Shown one piece after another: positions 53,063 through 61,617 of a stretch of 64,000 bases of DNA; the first letter of the stretch is position 1; each line of letters begins with the position of its first letter. Origin of the DNA: Rossellomorea aquimaris (GTDB lineage: Bacteria > Bacillota > Bacilli > Bacillales > Bacillaceae_B); assembly GCF_001877785.1 (NCBI RefSeq), contig NZ_MINN01000117.1, positions 248,001 through 312,000 of the forward strand, written 5' to 3'. The position numbers and the translations under genes were made by a program. The notes under the pieces were generated by a model. That model saw only the letters and a list, made by a program, of their open reading frames with translations, was not told where the DNA came from and ran no database searches.

Positions 53063-53320
53063 ATGAAAATCAAAACAAATGAAAAAGCAGTCATCTCTTT
53101 CATATTAGGTATTGTTTCATTATTTCTTATCCAAATCGGACTCATTGTCGGAATTATTGGTGTCGTGATCGCAAGAAAGAGCTTAAATGAAATTAAATCA
53201 CGCAGCGAAAACGGCAGAAGTTTCGCCGTTGCCGGTCTGATCATCAACATTCTCGGGATAGTGATCCAGTCTTCGCTCACCATTGCCGGTTTGATCGGCT
53301 ATATGGCAGTATTCTACTAG
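53063..53320 (+). CDS. small DUF4190-like membrane protein
   Basis: 85 residues from ATG 53063. The pattern NEKAVISFILGIVSLFLI, GLIVGIIGVVIARKSLNEI, GRSFAVAGLIINILGIVI with two hydrophobic segments (about 10-32 and 55-80) is that of DUF4190-type proteins. The ribosome binding site is weak (GGAAG at 14 bases); a TTG start at 53009 would add 18 charged residues and cannot be excluded. Function unknown. A REP-like copy starts five bases after the stop. Confidence 0.65.
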   Translation: MKIKTNEKAVISFILGIVSLFLIQIGLIVGIIGVVIARKSLNEIKSRSENGRSFAVAGLIINILGIVIQSSLTIAGLIGYMAVFY

Positions 53321-53324
53321 GTTT

Positions 53325-53514
53325 GGGACAGGGGGACAGGGACACTGTCCCACCTATCCATCCACCTCAACTTTTAGAAATTTAATAACTCTACCAAACC
53401 TACAAAACTCAAACTTCCCTCCCCAAACAAATCCCTACTATTAAACCAGTATTTATCATAAAATAGAACTACTGTGCAGCCGGATTGGGACAATGTACCT
53501 GTCCCCCTGTCCCG
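53325..53514. repeat. facing REP-like elements far apart
   Basis: G-rich copy at 53325-53352 and C-rich copy at 53487-53514, with a 134-bp AT-rich spacer and no gene between. The second ends 14 bases before the next gene start. Confidence 0.85.
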
Positions 53515-53528
53515 CAAAGTGAGGTGAA

Positions 53529-53813
53529 ATGATGAAAAGAAGGGTTGCTTTAATCATATTTTATTTGCTTCATATAATCTTCCCGCTGCTTGTTGCAGCG
53601 TCGATTGTGCTGGGGTTTTTCAGTCATTTTTATTACTTTTTTTCTGCGGCCGCGCTGCCTGTTGTTTGGCTTGTACTCGATATCATTCTCTTAAACTCCA
53701 TCCGGCGTCTTTGGGGCCTGCATCTGGTGATCGGACTGACGCTTGCTTATGTGGTGTTCAGGTATTCCGTGAGCATTTTCTTTATGATGGGCGCAAAGAC
53801 ACTCCCATTTTAA
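53529..53813 (+). CDS. small three-helix membrane protein
   Basis: 94 residues, start ATG 53529 (or the next ATG at 53532) with GAGGTGAA upstream. Three hydrophobic segments (about 5-30, 35-55, 62-85) separated by a short SIRRLWG basic loop. Unrecognised; likely in an operon with the next gene 33 bases on. Confidence 0.7.
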   Translation: MMKRRVALIIFYLLHIIFPLLVAASIVLGFFSHFYYFFSAAALPVVWLVLDIILLNSIRRLWGLHLVIGLTLAYVVFRYSVSIFFMMGAKTLPF

Positions 53814-53846
53814 ACTTTATACTTAACCCGGATTGGAGGTAAACCA

Positions 53847-54497
53847 TTGATTAAATCACCCTTATTATTGGCAGCATCATTCGTTCTGTTTCTCATTTCT
53901 TTCCTCTTGAGGTTCCCCTACACCTCTCTCAAAGCACCTGAAATGGAAATCATCCTGACGAGACATCTCAACCTTGCCTTTCATCTCTCCATTCTTTCAC
54001 ATGTATTGATGATCGCAAGTGTGACCGTTCTTTGGTTCGCCCTTAAAAGATTCCAATTGCTAGCCGTAACCATCGCGTTTGTCTTCGTCCTGTCCTCTCC
54101 CGCACTGTCCGTGGACTTATATCAGAAATTCATGGCAGAAGGGGTTGAAAAGGTAAACTATATCGCAGACGACAGCGTATGTATGTTTGACGTCCCTGAC
54201 TGGGATAACCCGAGGACCATGACCGCCGAATGCGAAATGACTTTTGAGAACACCGGCGATGAGAATCTGACATTCACATACAGCTTCGATGAAAACAACT
54301 ATAAACCGGTCCCTTTCCTTAATCAGGGAGCTCCGTTCCACGCCGAACTAAAAGCAAAAGAAAAGAAAACCATCCGCTTCAGTACGATGATCGAAGCCCC
54401 CGAGGGAGCCGACGGCCACATCGGAGGCGTCCAGGGCCCGCGCATCATCTTGTATATGGGGAAGGGACAGGGGGACAGGGACACTGTCCCAGAGTAG
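53847..54497 (+). CDS. exported/membrane protein of unknown function whose C-terminus runs into a REP-like element
   Basis: 216 residues from TTG 53847 with GGAGG 7 bases upstream. Hydrophobic helices near residues 5-22, 45-65 and 70-90, then an extracytoplasmic beta-rich domain (about 95-205) with two Cys (SVCMFDV and AECEMTF) that could form a disulfide. The last 12 residues (GKGQGDRDTVPE) are coded by the repeat at 54464-54490. The stop codon is just after the repeat. Confidence 0.72.
   Translation: MIKSPLLLAASFVLFLISFLLRFPYTSLKAPEMEIILTRHLNLAFHLSILSHVLMIASVTVLWFALKRFQLLAVTIAFVFVLSSPALSVDLYQKFMAEGVEKVNYIADDSVCMFDVPDWDNPRTMTAECEMTFENTGDENLTFTYSFDENNYKPVPFLNQGAPFHAELKAKEKKTIRFSTMIEAPEGADGHIGGVQGPRIILYMGKGQGDRDTVPE
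54464..54490 (+). repeat. REP-like element inside the 3' end of a gene
   Basis: A G-rich copy with core GGGACAC lies within the reading frame of 53847-54497 and supplies nine of its codons. Confidence 0.85.
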
Positions 54498-54905
54498 ATC
54501 GAGGAAAGAGGCAAGGGAAAAATCAAGGGGACAGGCACCACGGTCTTTAAACCGCAGTTCAATGTCCTCTTGGTTTCCTTTTTTAATCACCATTCTTCCC
54601 TCATCATTAGATAACCTCCGGGTGGAATCTTCCAGGTCTTCCAAACACTTGTCCACCAAGGGCTTATTTGGCATGCCTTCTTTTGTCCCCTTCGCCCTTG
54701 ATGAACACTTCACAAACCATTGGCGTGTTTGTCAAGAGCGACTGCGGCGACCAAGAACCTTACTTTTGGGCTTTTGGGTTAAAGATAGTGCCCTTTACAA
54801 TTTTCAATAAGTTTTTTGACAATACCCCCTTTTCCAAAATATGTTATCCCGTTCGATTTTTTCTCTATGATAAAATAGAAAATATAACCAAAGGAGTCTG
54901 GTAAT
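54498..54905. other. 408-bp gap with a possible gene remnant
   Basis: Starts with a REP-related block (GGGACAGGCACCACGG, 54528-54553; the CTTTAAACCGCAG after it recurs at 56752). On the minus strand, 54555-54713 reads as a protein-like segment (MPNKPLVDKCLEDLED, NEDGRMVIKKG-like region) that enters this repeat, so it may be the end of a broken gene. The rest holds a plausible promoter for the next gene. Nothing is confidently assigned. Confidence 0.4.
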
Positions 54906-55814
54906 GTGAAATACATCATGATCGGGACGGCTTGTCTGATGGTCATCGGGATCATCGCAGGCACGTATTTTTTTGAAAAAGAGCCACATGTAACTCAGCC
55001 GGAGACACCTGAAATAAGTGATCCAGGTCCCCCTCCACTTCAAGCGGTGAATGAAGCTGCCACTGTCGGATACTCGCTTCAACAGGAGCAGCTGCAGACC
55101 ACCTACAACAATGGAGAGAAGTGGATTCAAGTTCCCGTGGAAAAAGAGAATCTATTCCAAGGGGAGTATTCCGGGAGTGAGGACGAGCTGATAGAGGATA
55201 GTTATATTCTGACAGAAGATCTTGCTGCCTTCTTATATGCCCGTGACTATTCCGTCGATAAAAGCGTCCGATTGCTTTTTTCAAAGGACAAAGGGGAGAC
55301 ATGGGAAGATGCCCAGGTCACAGCTTCTTCTCCGCCCATCCGTTTCAGGAAAGTCGGCTTTCTCAATGAGTCCTCCGGTTATGTGATTCTTTCAGCCGAC
55401 AGGACGATGTCACAGGAATTGACAACTGTTTATTTGACGAAAGACGGAGGGGAATCGTGGAAGGAGACGCCACGCCCCGACACCACGCGGCTCATTTATG
55501 ACGGGGGATTTGTTGATGAAGACACTGGCTTTCTGTCGTTCGGGATCCTCAACCCGGAAGAACCGGATCTTCATGTCACACAAGACGGGGGAAATTCGTG
55601 GAACAAAGCAGCGATGGAAATCCCGGATCAATATAAAAGGATCTTTGTCATGGCGGAGGTCCCCTTCAAAGAAGGTGACCACCTGACAGCCTGCGTCAAA
55701 CAAGGTCCGAACGGTGATTATAAAGGCGGAAAAGTGAAAGGGAAATTCATCTCTGAAGATCAGGGACGGACCTGGTCATTCCAGGAGGAGGTACAGCCAG
55801 ATGAAACCGACTAA
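54906..55814 (+). CDS. exported Asp-box (BNR) repeat protein
   Basis: 302 residues from GTG 54906 with AAGGAG upstream. An N-terminal hydrophobic helix (about 3-22) is a signal anchor. Four Asp-box motifs (SxDxGxxW type) follow: SKDKGETWED, TKDGGESWKE, TQDGGNSWNK and SEDQGRTWSF, spaced as in a sialidase-like propeller. Such proteins are often surface exported without catalytic residues. The end overlaps the next gene by 14 bases, so the two are coupled. Role unknown. Confidence 0.8.
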   Translation: MKYIMIGTACLMVIGIIAGTYFFEKEPHVTQPETPEISDPGPPPLQAVNEAATVGYSLQQEQLQTTYNNGEKWIQVPVEKENLFQGEYSGSEDELIEDSYILTEDLAAFLYARDYSVDKSVRLLFSKDKGETWEDAQVTASSPPIRFRKVGFLNESSGYVILSADRTMSQELTTVYLTKDGGESWKETPRPDTTRLIYDGGFVDEDTGFLSFGILNPEEPDLHVTQDGGNSWNKAAMEIPDQYKRIFVMAEVPFKEGDHLTACVKQGPNGDYKGGKVKGKFISEDQGRTWSFQEEVQPDETD

Positions 55815-56646
55815 AAAAAGAAGTGGGCGTCTACTATTCATCTTATCCATCATCCTGTTCATCTTCCAGATGGGATACCTGTTCCTGCACGCCGCATATA
55901 ACTTGGAATATATCGATAATCGTCTATTCTATGTAGTCAATATCCTGATTGTGGCGGGCACGGCAGCTTCTATCTTCCTCCTCTTTGCCATTCCGAAAAT
56001 GTGGAAGATCATCTCATCCGTAACAGCGATTATTCTCATCCTCCTTCAAGGGGGCCTCATCCTGAACCATGGTCAGCAGACCAAACAGATTGTAAGCTTT
56101 TCACCCGATATGAAAAATCAGTTCGTCTTAAAAGAAGACAGAAAAACGGGTGAGGCCGTTTATTATAGAACCTATTACCGGATCTTCGCACGACCGAAAG
56201 AAGTCCTTCCCTACGAAACTCAAGGGAAATTCAAGTTAAAATGGCTTGAAAATGACATCGCGACGTTGACCTACCGTGCATCTGACAACAGCATTCACCA
56301 GTACATCGGTACATACGGCGCAAGAGATTCGGGCATTTCTTATTCCTATGTCGGCCCGACAATTCAGGGTCAGTGGGAAGGAAACGATGCAAGAATCGAC
56401 AGCAGGCCAGAAGGAATCTCCATCAACTACAACGGGAAATCCGGACAGTATAGCTGGGACAACGTCGTCCAATTCGGTACCATTGCCATCGTCCTTTTGA
56501 GGGCCGGTGAGGCGGAATGGACAATCGGATTGAATGAAAATTTTCAAAGTCACTCGAATGATCCGAAGCCTCCCTCTGGAGAGATTACGTTGTATCGGGC
56601 GAGTATGGATCGTGTCGAGCCAGTCAAACTTACATTCATTGAATAG
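55801..56646 (+). CDS. membrane protein of unknown function, coupled to the Asp-box protein
   Basis: 281 residues. Three N-terminal hydrophobic helices (about 10-32, 42-62, 67-88), then an extracytoplasmic beta-rich domain. GGAGG precedes the ATG inside the upstream gene. The overlap with the Asp-box gene suggests a shared function at the cell surface. No family is recognised. Confidence 0.7.
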   Translation: MKPTKKRSGRLLFILSIILFIFQMGYLFLHAAYNLEYIDNRLFYVVNILIVAGTAASIFLLFAIPKMWKIISSVTAIILILLQGGLILNHGQQTKQIVSFSPDMKNQFVLKEDRKTGEAVYYRTYYRIFARPKEVLPYETQGKFKLKWLENDIATLTYRASDNSIHQYIGTYGARDSGISYSYVGPTIQGQWEGNDARIDSRPEGISINYNGKSGQYSWDNVVQFGTIAIVLLRAGEAEWTIGLNENFQSHSNDPKPPSGEITLYRASMDRVEPVKLTFIE

Positions 56647-56650
56647 CAAG

Positions 56651-56683
56651 AATCCGGGATCGATTACTGATCCCGGATTTCTT
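56651..56683 (+). terminator. terminator after the two-gene unit
   Basis: AATCCGGGATC/GATCCCGGATT stem with a 7-base loop and TTCTTTTTA tail. Confidence 0.9.
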
Positions 56684-56729
56684 TTTATTTGGGTCGTTCG
56701 GCGAGTATTGAAAACCAGGAGGGAAAAAC

Positions 56730-56836
56730 CAAGCGGACAGGTCCCCCGGCCTTTAAACCGCAGTTCCTGTCCCCCCTGGCTTCACTATCTCCCTGGCTTC
56801 AGAATACGGGACAAGGGACCTGTCCCCCCGTCCCCC
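56730..56836. repeat. two REP-related blocks, one within the end of a gene
   Basis: A degenerate block with GACAGGTCCCCCGG and CTTTAAACCGCAG (56733-56776) and a C-rich copy at 56808-56836 that codes for the last residues of the RocB-like protein. Confidence 0.8.
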
Positions 56837-58431
56837 TTCCCCATCACAACCCGCACCACTTCCTCCACAAATACCGGTGTTTTCACGAAGGCGCTTTTGA
56901 TGTGAAGGCGTTCGGTCCGTTTGTGGGCGTCTTTGCCGAAGGGGCCGACGTTCAGGACGGGGCCTTCGAGTTTGTGCATTTCAGCGAACGGGATGGTGTA
57001 GGTGGTGTCCCACACCGGGGTGTTCTTTTCATAGACGGCCCAGCCTTTGTTTTCGTCCTTGTAGTTCACATAGCTCAAATCCGAGATTCCGTTAAAGTAA
57101 TGGACCTGTTCGACCGGGAGTTCAAAGTGCTCCTTCCCCGATTTCACGAGCGCCGCCATACATTCTTCCACCAGTGGATGGCTGGACGTGTTCACGGGCG
57201 GATAATAAGGCGGGGTGAACATGATGACCATCGCCGGGGCGAGTTCCTGGCAGTTGATCATCAGGGTATCGGCGATGCGGAACGACTTTTCCCGGTCGTC
57301 CCCTTCATGGACCGCGATATCATGCTTGAGGGATTCGATATACTCCCGGCCGAGCTTCTTCTCCGCATAAGCCACAAGCTCAGAATAGCGGAGCACGCCT
57401 ACTTCCCCCACCGACGGAATGCCTTCCCTTTCACACAGCTCGCGGTACCACTGATTGCACTCTGCCGCCGCGGACAGGGCGACCTGCTCGAATGCATTCA
57501 TGACATCGGCAGCCGTCTTCTTCATCGTAAACACATTGTAGAGGGCAACGGTCCCGAACGGCGTCTGCGCTGAGTAGTTCAACCTGAGATCGTCCTGCTG
57601 CAGTGTCACCGGAAGCGGTGTCCCTTCGCCGAGATCGGCTTCCTTGAACATCGGATTCCATTCCATCTTCCTCGTCAAAAATGAAGCGATGAACGGTGAG
57701 GTGATCCCGCTGAGCGGCTCCCCCACATGCGTTTCCCTCCCATAGAACAAGGCGGAGGGCATGATTTTCCCGATTGTTCCCGAATAGACCTTATACGCCG
57801 TATCGGTCGGATTTTGGGAAAACACCGGCTCCCCGTTCAGGAACAACGTATAGTCAAAGCCGTGCTTCTCCTTCAATTCATTCAGGTAGACTACAGCAGC
57901 ACGCATCCCTGAGGAATTCACTTCTTCATCCGGCACCGTCACCAGGACAAGATTGACCGGCCAGCCTTCATCGGCGGCTTTTTCAATGAGCTGCATGTGA
58001 ATGGCCAGTCCTGCCTTCATGTCCATCGTCCCCCTGCCCCACAGGTAGTTCCCCGATTTCAGGTCCTCCTGTGCATCCGGGTAAAGCTCATCGATGTAGT
58101 TCTCAAGCTCCCTCGTCAACTGTTCGGGGCTGAAGGCGAGGGCTTCAAGTTCCCCGTATTCCTCCGTGCCGACTGTATCGAAATGACTGATCAGCACGAT
58201 GGTCTTCTCCGCCTTCTCATGTTTATAAAGAGCCGTAAAAAAACGCCTGCCGTAATCTGCATCCCCGAGATGAAGATGAGCGGGGTTCTCACGGAAGTAA
58301 GGAACACCTTTCATCTTTTCATATACTTTCCCGGCAAATTCGATTTCCCCTTCTGTCAGCGTACGGCTGTGCCAGCCGACCAGTTCACAAAGCAGGGCCC
58401 GCAGCGAATCAGGTGTCCCCCACTGTCTCAT
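56785..58431 (-). CDS. M20-family peptidase-like protein (RocB-like)
   Basis: 548 residues. Metal-dependent hydrolase of amino-acid derivatives; the name RocB comes from arginine use in B. subtilis, but the reaction is unsettled. M20 ligand regions: ISHFDTVG, NYLWGRGTMDMKAGLA and TVPDEEVNSSG. The start ATG has AAGGAGG upstream and overlaps the aminotransferase stop by four bases. The last 18 residues (beginning GKGDGGTGPLS) are coded by a REP-like element and are not expected in family members. Part of the TRAP operon, so it probably processes the imported compound. Confidence 0.86.
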   Translation of the reverse strand: MRQWGTPDSLRALLCELVGWHSRTLTEGEIEFAGKVYEKMKGVPYFRENPAHLHLGDADYGRRFFTALYKHEKAEKTIVLISHFDTVGTEEYGELEALAFSPEQLTRELENYIDELYPDAQEDLKSGNYLWGRGTMDMKAGLAIHMQLIEKAADEGWPVNLVLVTVPDEEVNSSGMRAAVVYLNELKEKHGFDYTLFLNGEPVFSQNPTDTAYKVYSGTIGKIMPSALFYGRETHVGEPLSGITSPFIASFLTRKMEWNPMFKEADLGEGTPLPVTLQQDDLRLNYSAQTPFGTVALYNVFTMKKTAADVMNAFEQVALSAAAECNQWYRELCEREGIPSVGEVGVLRYSELVAYAEKKLGREYIESLKHDIAVHEGDDREKSFRIADTLMINCQELAPAMVIMFTPPYYPPVNTSSHPLVEECMAALVKSGKEHFELPVEQVHYFNGISDLSYVNYKDENKGWAVYEKNTPVWDTTYTIPFAEMHKLEGPVLNVGPFGKDAHKRTERLHIKSAFVKTPVFVEEVVRVVMGKGDGGTGPLSRILKPGR

Positions 58432-59609
58432 GATAAAACCTCCTTATCTTGTAAAAACGATATATTCAGCCAGCTCTCCAGCCTGTTCATCGCTTCCTTC
58501 AATAATTCCATGCTGTAGGCAAACGAAATACGGATGTAGCCTTCCCCAAACTCTGTAAACGAGCTTCCGGGAACAACAGCCACCCGCGCTTCCTTTAAAA
58601 GCCGATTCGCAAATTCCAGCGAAGGCATGCCAAACTGTTTAATAGAAGGAAAAATATAAAAAGCCCCTGTCGGCATGACCACATCAAAGCCCATCAGCGT
58701 CAGCCGCCTGTAAACATAATCCCGTCTTTCCCTGTACGCGATATTCATCTGTGCCGGCACATGCCGGTTATTGTTCAATGCCTCGATCGCCGCGTATTGT
58801 CCAGGGACAGATGCACAGACACCGTTGTACAAATGGACTTTCAGGACATGCTCCATAATCGGAGCCGGCCCGAGGACATACCCGATTCTCCAGCCCGTCA
58901 TCGAGTGGGATTTGGACAGGCCGTGGATGAGGAAAAGCCGCTCCTTCAATTGAGCATACGAGGCAAACGTATGATGCCCCCCTTCAAGCGTATTCTCACT
59001 GTAGATTTCATCCGAGACGATGTACACATCGTATTTTCCAATCAATGCAGCCAATTCGTCCATCTCCCCCTTATCAAGGGAAACCCCCGTAGGATTCGAC
59101 GGATAATTGAATAGAATCGCCTTTGTTTTTCCCGTAATCAGGGCTTCCAGCTTTTCAGGGGAAGGTTTGAATTCCGTCAGGGAGGTGTCCAGATAGACCG
59201 CCTTCGCCCCGCACATCGTGATGATCGGCTCGTACCCTGAATAAAGCGGTGCGGGAAGGATCACCTCATCCCCTTTTTCCAAAATCGTCCTGAACACCGA
59301 ATCCAGCGCTTCGCTTGCCCCGGTCGTCACGATAATTTCCGTTTCGGCTTCATAGTCAAGCTCATATGCCTCTGCAAAAAAATTCCTGATGGCCATTCGC
59401 AATTCGAGCAGACCCGCATTATGCGAGTAAATGGTCTGATTCGAAGCAATGGCAGAAATCCCGGCTTCCTTCACCGCTTCCGGTGTGGGAAAGTCAGGCT
59501 GGCCTATGGTCAAATTGATGGCATCCGGATAGTGGACGAGCTGATTGGAAAACTGACGGATACCCGGGATGACCAACCCTTGTGCTGCTGTATTGATGGA
59601 TAACGACAT
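58428..59609 (-). CDS. patA: class I/II PLP-dependent aminotransferase (PatA-like)
   Basis: 393 residues. Fold type I aminotransferase with cofactor Lys in HGLSKSHSMTGWRIGY, NYPSNPTG, the Asp/Tyr pair in VYIVSDEIYSE and the C-terminal Arg in YIRISFAY. The sequence pattern resembles B. subtilis PatA, annotated as an N-acetyl-LL-diaminopimelate aminotransferase, but neighbouring genes fit a catabolic role on an imported amino or keto acid. AAAGGTG lies 13 bases before the start. Confidence 0.82.
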   Translation of the reverse strand: MSLSINTAAQGLVIPGIRQFSNQLVHYPDAINLTIGQPDFPTPEAVKEAGISAIASNQTIYSHNAGLLELRMAIRNFFAEAYELDYEAETEIIVTTGASEALDSVFRTILEKGDEVILPAPLYSGYEPIITMCGAKAVYLDTSLTEFKPSPEKLEALITGKTKAILFNYPSNPTGVSLDKGEMDELAALIGKYDVYIVSDEIYSENTLEGGHHTFASYAQLKERLFLIHGLSKSHSMTGWRIGYVLGPAPIMEHVLKVHLYNGVCASVPGQYAAIEALNNNRHVPAQMNIAYRERRDYVYRRLTLMGFDVVMPTGAFYIFPSIKQFGMPSLEFANRLLKEARVAVVPGSSFTEFGEGYIRISFAYSMELLKEAMNRLESWLNISFLQDKEVLS

Positions 59610-59638
59610 AATCTTTCACACACCTTTCACCACGTAAA

Positions 59639-60922
59639 CTACTTCATCAACCCCGGCAGCCATAGGGTATGCGGCGGGAAGAATGTAATGACAAGAAGAC
59701 AAATGATCATCGACACCAGGAACGGAACGATCGCCCATGCAATTTTCTCAAACCGAACGCCGCCGACACTCGAAGCCACAAACAGATTCACCCCAAGAGG
59801 AGGGGTGATGAACCCGATGGCAAGATTGGCAACCAGGATGACGCCGAAATGGATAGGATCCACTCCCACGGCGGTCACGATCGGCAGCAGGATCGGCGTC
59901 AGCACGACCAGGGCGGAGATCGTATCGATAAACATCCCGACAACCAGCAGCAGGATGTTGATCGCAATCAGGATAATGAACGGATTCGTGGACAAGTCGG
60001 TCAAAAAGGCAGAGATATCGCTTGGAATCTGTTCCAGCGTCATGAAATATGCGAACGAAACGGAGAGACCGATGATGATCATCGTAGTCGCGTTGATGAC
60101 CACCGCTTCACGGAAACATTCAAATACGGATGACCACGTCAGTTCCTTGTAGACGAAGAGACCGACTATCAGAGAATAGACCACGGCCACCACGGCGGCT
60201 TCCGTCGGGGAGAATACGCCCCCGTATATCCCTCCCAGAATGATGACCGGAATCAATAACGCCCACTTGGCATCGTTCGCCGCTTTCAGGACATCCTTAA
60301 AGCGAAACGGCATCGCGGCCTCCGGTTTGTAGCCCCTTTTCCGCGAAATGATATAGGCGGTAAACATTAAGCCCCCTCCAATCAAAAACCCTGGAAGAAT
60401 CCCCGCAAGGAACATGCTGCCTACGGATACACCGCCGATGACACCGTACAGAACGAACGGGATGCTCGGGGGAATGATGACCCCGATCGACCCGGCGGAT
60501 GCCGCTACGGCCGATGCAAAACCGCCTTCATATTTCCGGGCCATCATCGCAGGAATCATGAATCCGCCGATCGCTGCCACTGTCGCAGGACCTGAACCGG
60601 AAATCGCTGCAAAAAACATACATGCGACGATCGTTACCATCGAAAGCCCGCCCGTCATCCAGCCGACCATCGCGGTTGCCAGGTTCAACAGTCTCTGCGA
60701 CACGCCGCCCTTCCCCATCAGGATTCCCGCAAGCATAAAGAAAGGGATCGCGAGCAGCGGGAAAGAATCCAATGACGTGAAGGCTTTCTGCGTGATGATA
60801 TTCAAAGGGAGGGTCGAACCGAAATAAATCGCCACAAGCGATGAAACACCCAATGATATGGCAATCGGGACACCGATTAACAAACAGACGGCAAGTGAGC
60901 CGAATAACAAGGCTACGATCAT
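59639..60922 (-). CDS. dctM: TRAP transporter large permease (DctM)
   Basis: 427 residues, about twelve helices. Family features: FPLLAIPFFMLAGILMGKGG, SGSGPATVAAIGGFMIPAM and FSPTEAAVVAVVYSL. Forms the sodium-driven channel of a TRAP importer with DctQ and the DctP binding protein. Overlaps the small permease stop by four bases. GGGAGGTGAGG ribosome binding site. Confidence 0.94.
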   Translation of the reverse strand: MIVALLFGSLAVCLLIGVPIAISLGVSSLVAIYFGSTLPLNIITQKAFTSLDSFPLLAIPFFMLAGILMGKGGVSQRLLNLATAMVGWMTGGLSMVTIVACMFFAAISGSGPATVAAIGGFMIPAMMARKYEGGFASAVAASAGSIGVIIPPSIPFVLYGVIGGVSVGSMFLAGILPGFLIGGGLMFTAYIISRKRGYKPEAAMPFRFKDVLKAANDAKWALLIPVIILGGIYGGVFSPTEAAVVAVVYSLIVGLFVYKELTWSSVFECFREAVVINATTMIIIGLSVSFAYFMTLEQIPSDISAFLTDLSTNPFIILIAINILLLVVGMFIDTISALVVLTPILLPIVTAVGVDPIHFGVILVANLAIGFITPPLGVNLFVASSVGGVRFEKIAWAIVPFLVSMIICLLVITFFPPHTLWLPGLMK

Positions 60923-61410
60923 ACCCTCACCTCCCTTGAAGGCGGTTCATCGGCATTCCGCCAGATTCCCGCCAGCTGCTGGAGAAGTCTGAGCGCCATT
61001 CCCGCCCCTCCCAAAGGGATTGCAAGAAACGGCACCCACATCGGCAGCTGCATCGCCGGGGTGACCTGTCCGTTTTGGAGGCTCGCCAGAACGAGCTGCG
61101 TCCCAAAGACGGCAAGAAACAGCGCAAGCAGGAACCAGATGAGCAGAGCGGCCGTATCAATCACTTTCCTGGCCGTGCCTTTAAACAGTTCGATAAAGCT
61201 TTCGATGCGGATATGCTGTCTCTTTTTCACTGCATAACTTGCTCCGATCCACACTTGAAAGATATGTATATAACGGGCCATTTCCTCCGTCCAGCTCGGT
61301 GCAGAAGAGAACACATACCGTCCCACCACCTGGCTGAAAATGAGTGCCACCATCAGGGCAAGCGTCAAGACCAGTATCGTTTCTTCGAATACGTCGAATT
61401 TCTTTTTCAT
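60919..61410 (-). CDS. dctQ: TRAP transporter small permease (DctQ)
   Basis: 163 residues with four helices (about 13-33, 45-65, 85-108, 128-148) and the family motif FQVWIGASYAVKKRQHIRIE. Partner of the large permease. AAGGGGC ribosome binding site. A dispersed repeat and a hairpin lie between it and the binding-protein gene. Confidence 0.92.
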   Translation of the reverse strand: MKKKFDVFEETILVLTLALMVALIFSQVVGRYVFSSAPSWTEEMARYIHIFQVWIGASYAVKKRQHIRIESFIELFKGTARKVIDTAALLIWFLLALFLAVFGTQLVLASLQNGQVTPAMQLPMWVPFLAIPLGGAGMALRLLQQLAGIWRNADEPPSREVRV

Positions 61411-61429
61411 CTAAGAAGCCCCTTTCTAA

Positions 61430-61560
61430 GAAAAGCGCAAGCGCCTTGATCAGACCCGGCAAGCGCGGGAGGTCCCCCCTATGAAAACGCTCTTTGACTT
61501 CATAGGGCGGACCGGAACGTCTCGGGGGGCCAGGCGCCGGAGCTGGATCATTCTCGAATT
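61430..61560. repeat. dispersed Bacillaceae-type repeat with AGCGCAAGCGCC ends
   Basis: Starts GAAAAGCGCAAGCGCC and ends near GGCGCCGGAGCTGGA, with a TATGAAAACGCTC/CTTCATAGGG-type middle. I recall this about 120-bp pattern from intergenic regions of many Bacillus genomes. It sits within the TRAP operon. Confidence 0.7.
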
Positions 61561-61571
61561 TTTTTCTAAAA

Positions 61572-61608
61572 AAGCAAGGAATCAAAGTGAACCTTGATCC
61601 CTTGTTTC
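61572..61608 (-). terminator. hairpin between dctP and dctQ
   Basis: On the minus strand, CAAGGGATCAA pairs with TTGATTCCTTG (one mismatch) around GGTTCACT, followed by CTTTTTTAG. A partial terminator would give more binding protein than permease. Confidence 0.7.
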
Positions 61609-61617
61609 ATCCCGGTG

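Noticed and set aside
6730-56840. Repeat family considered as a CRISPR array
   Set aside because: Copies are scattered between genes, inverted relative to each other, and lack regular unique spacers or cas genes.
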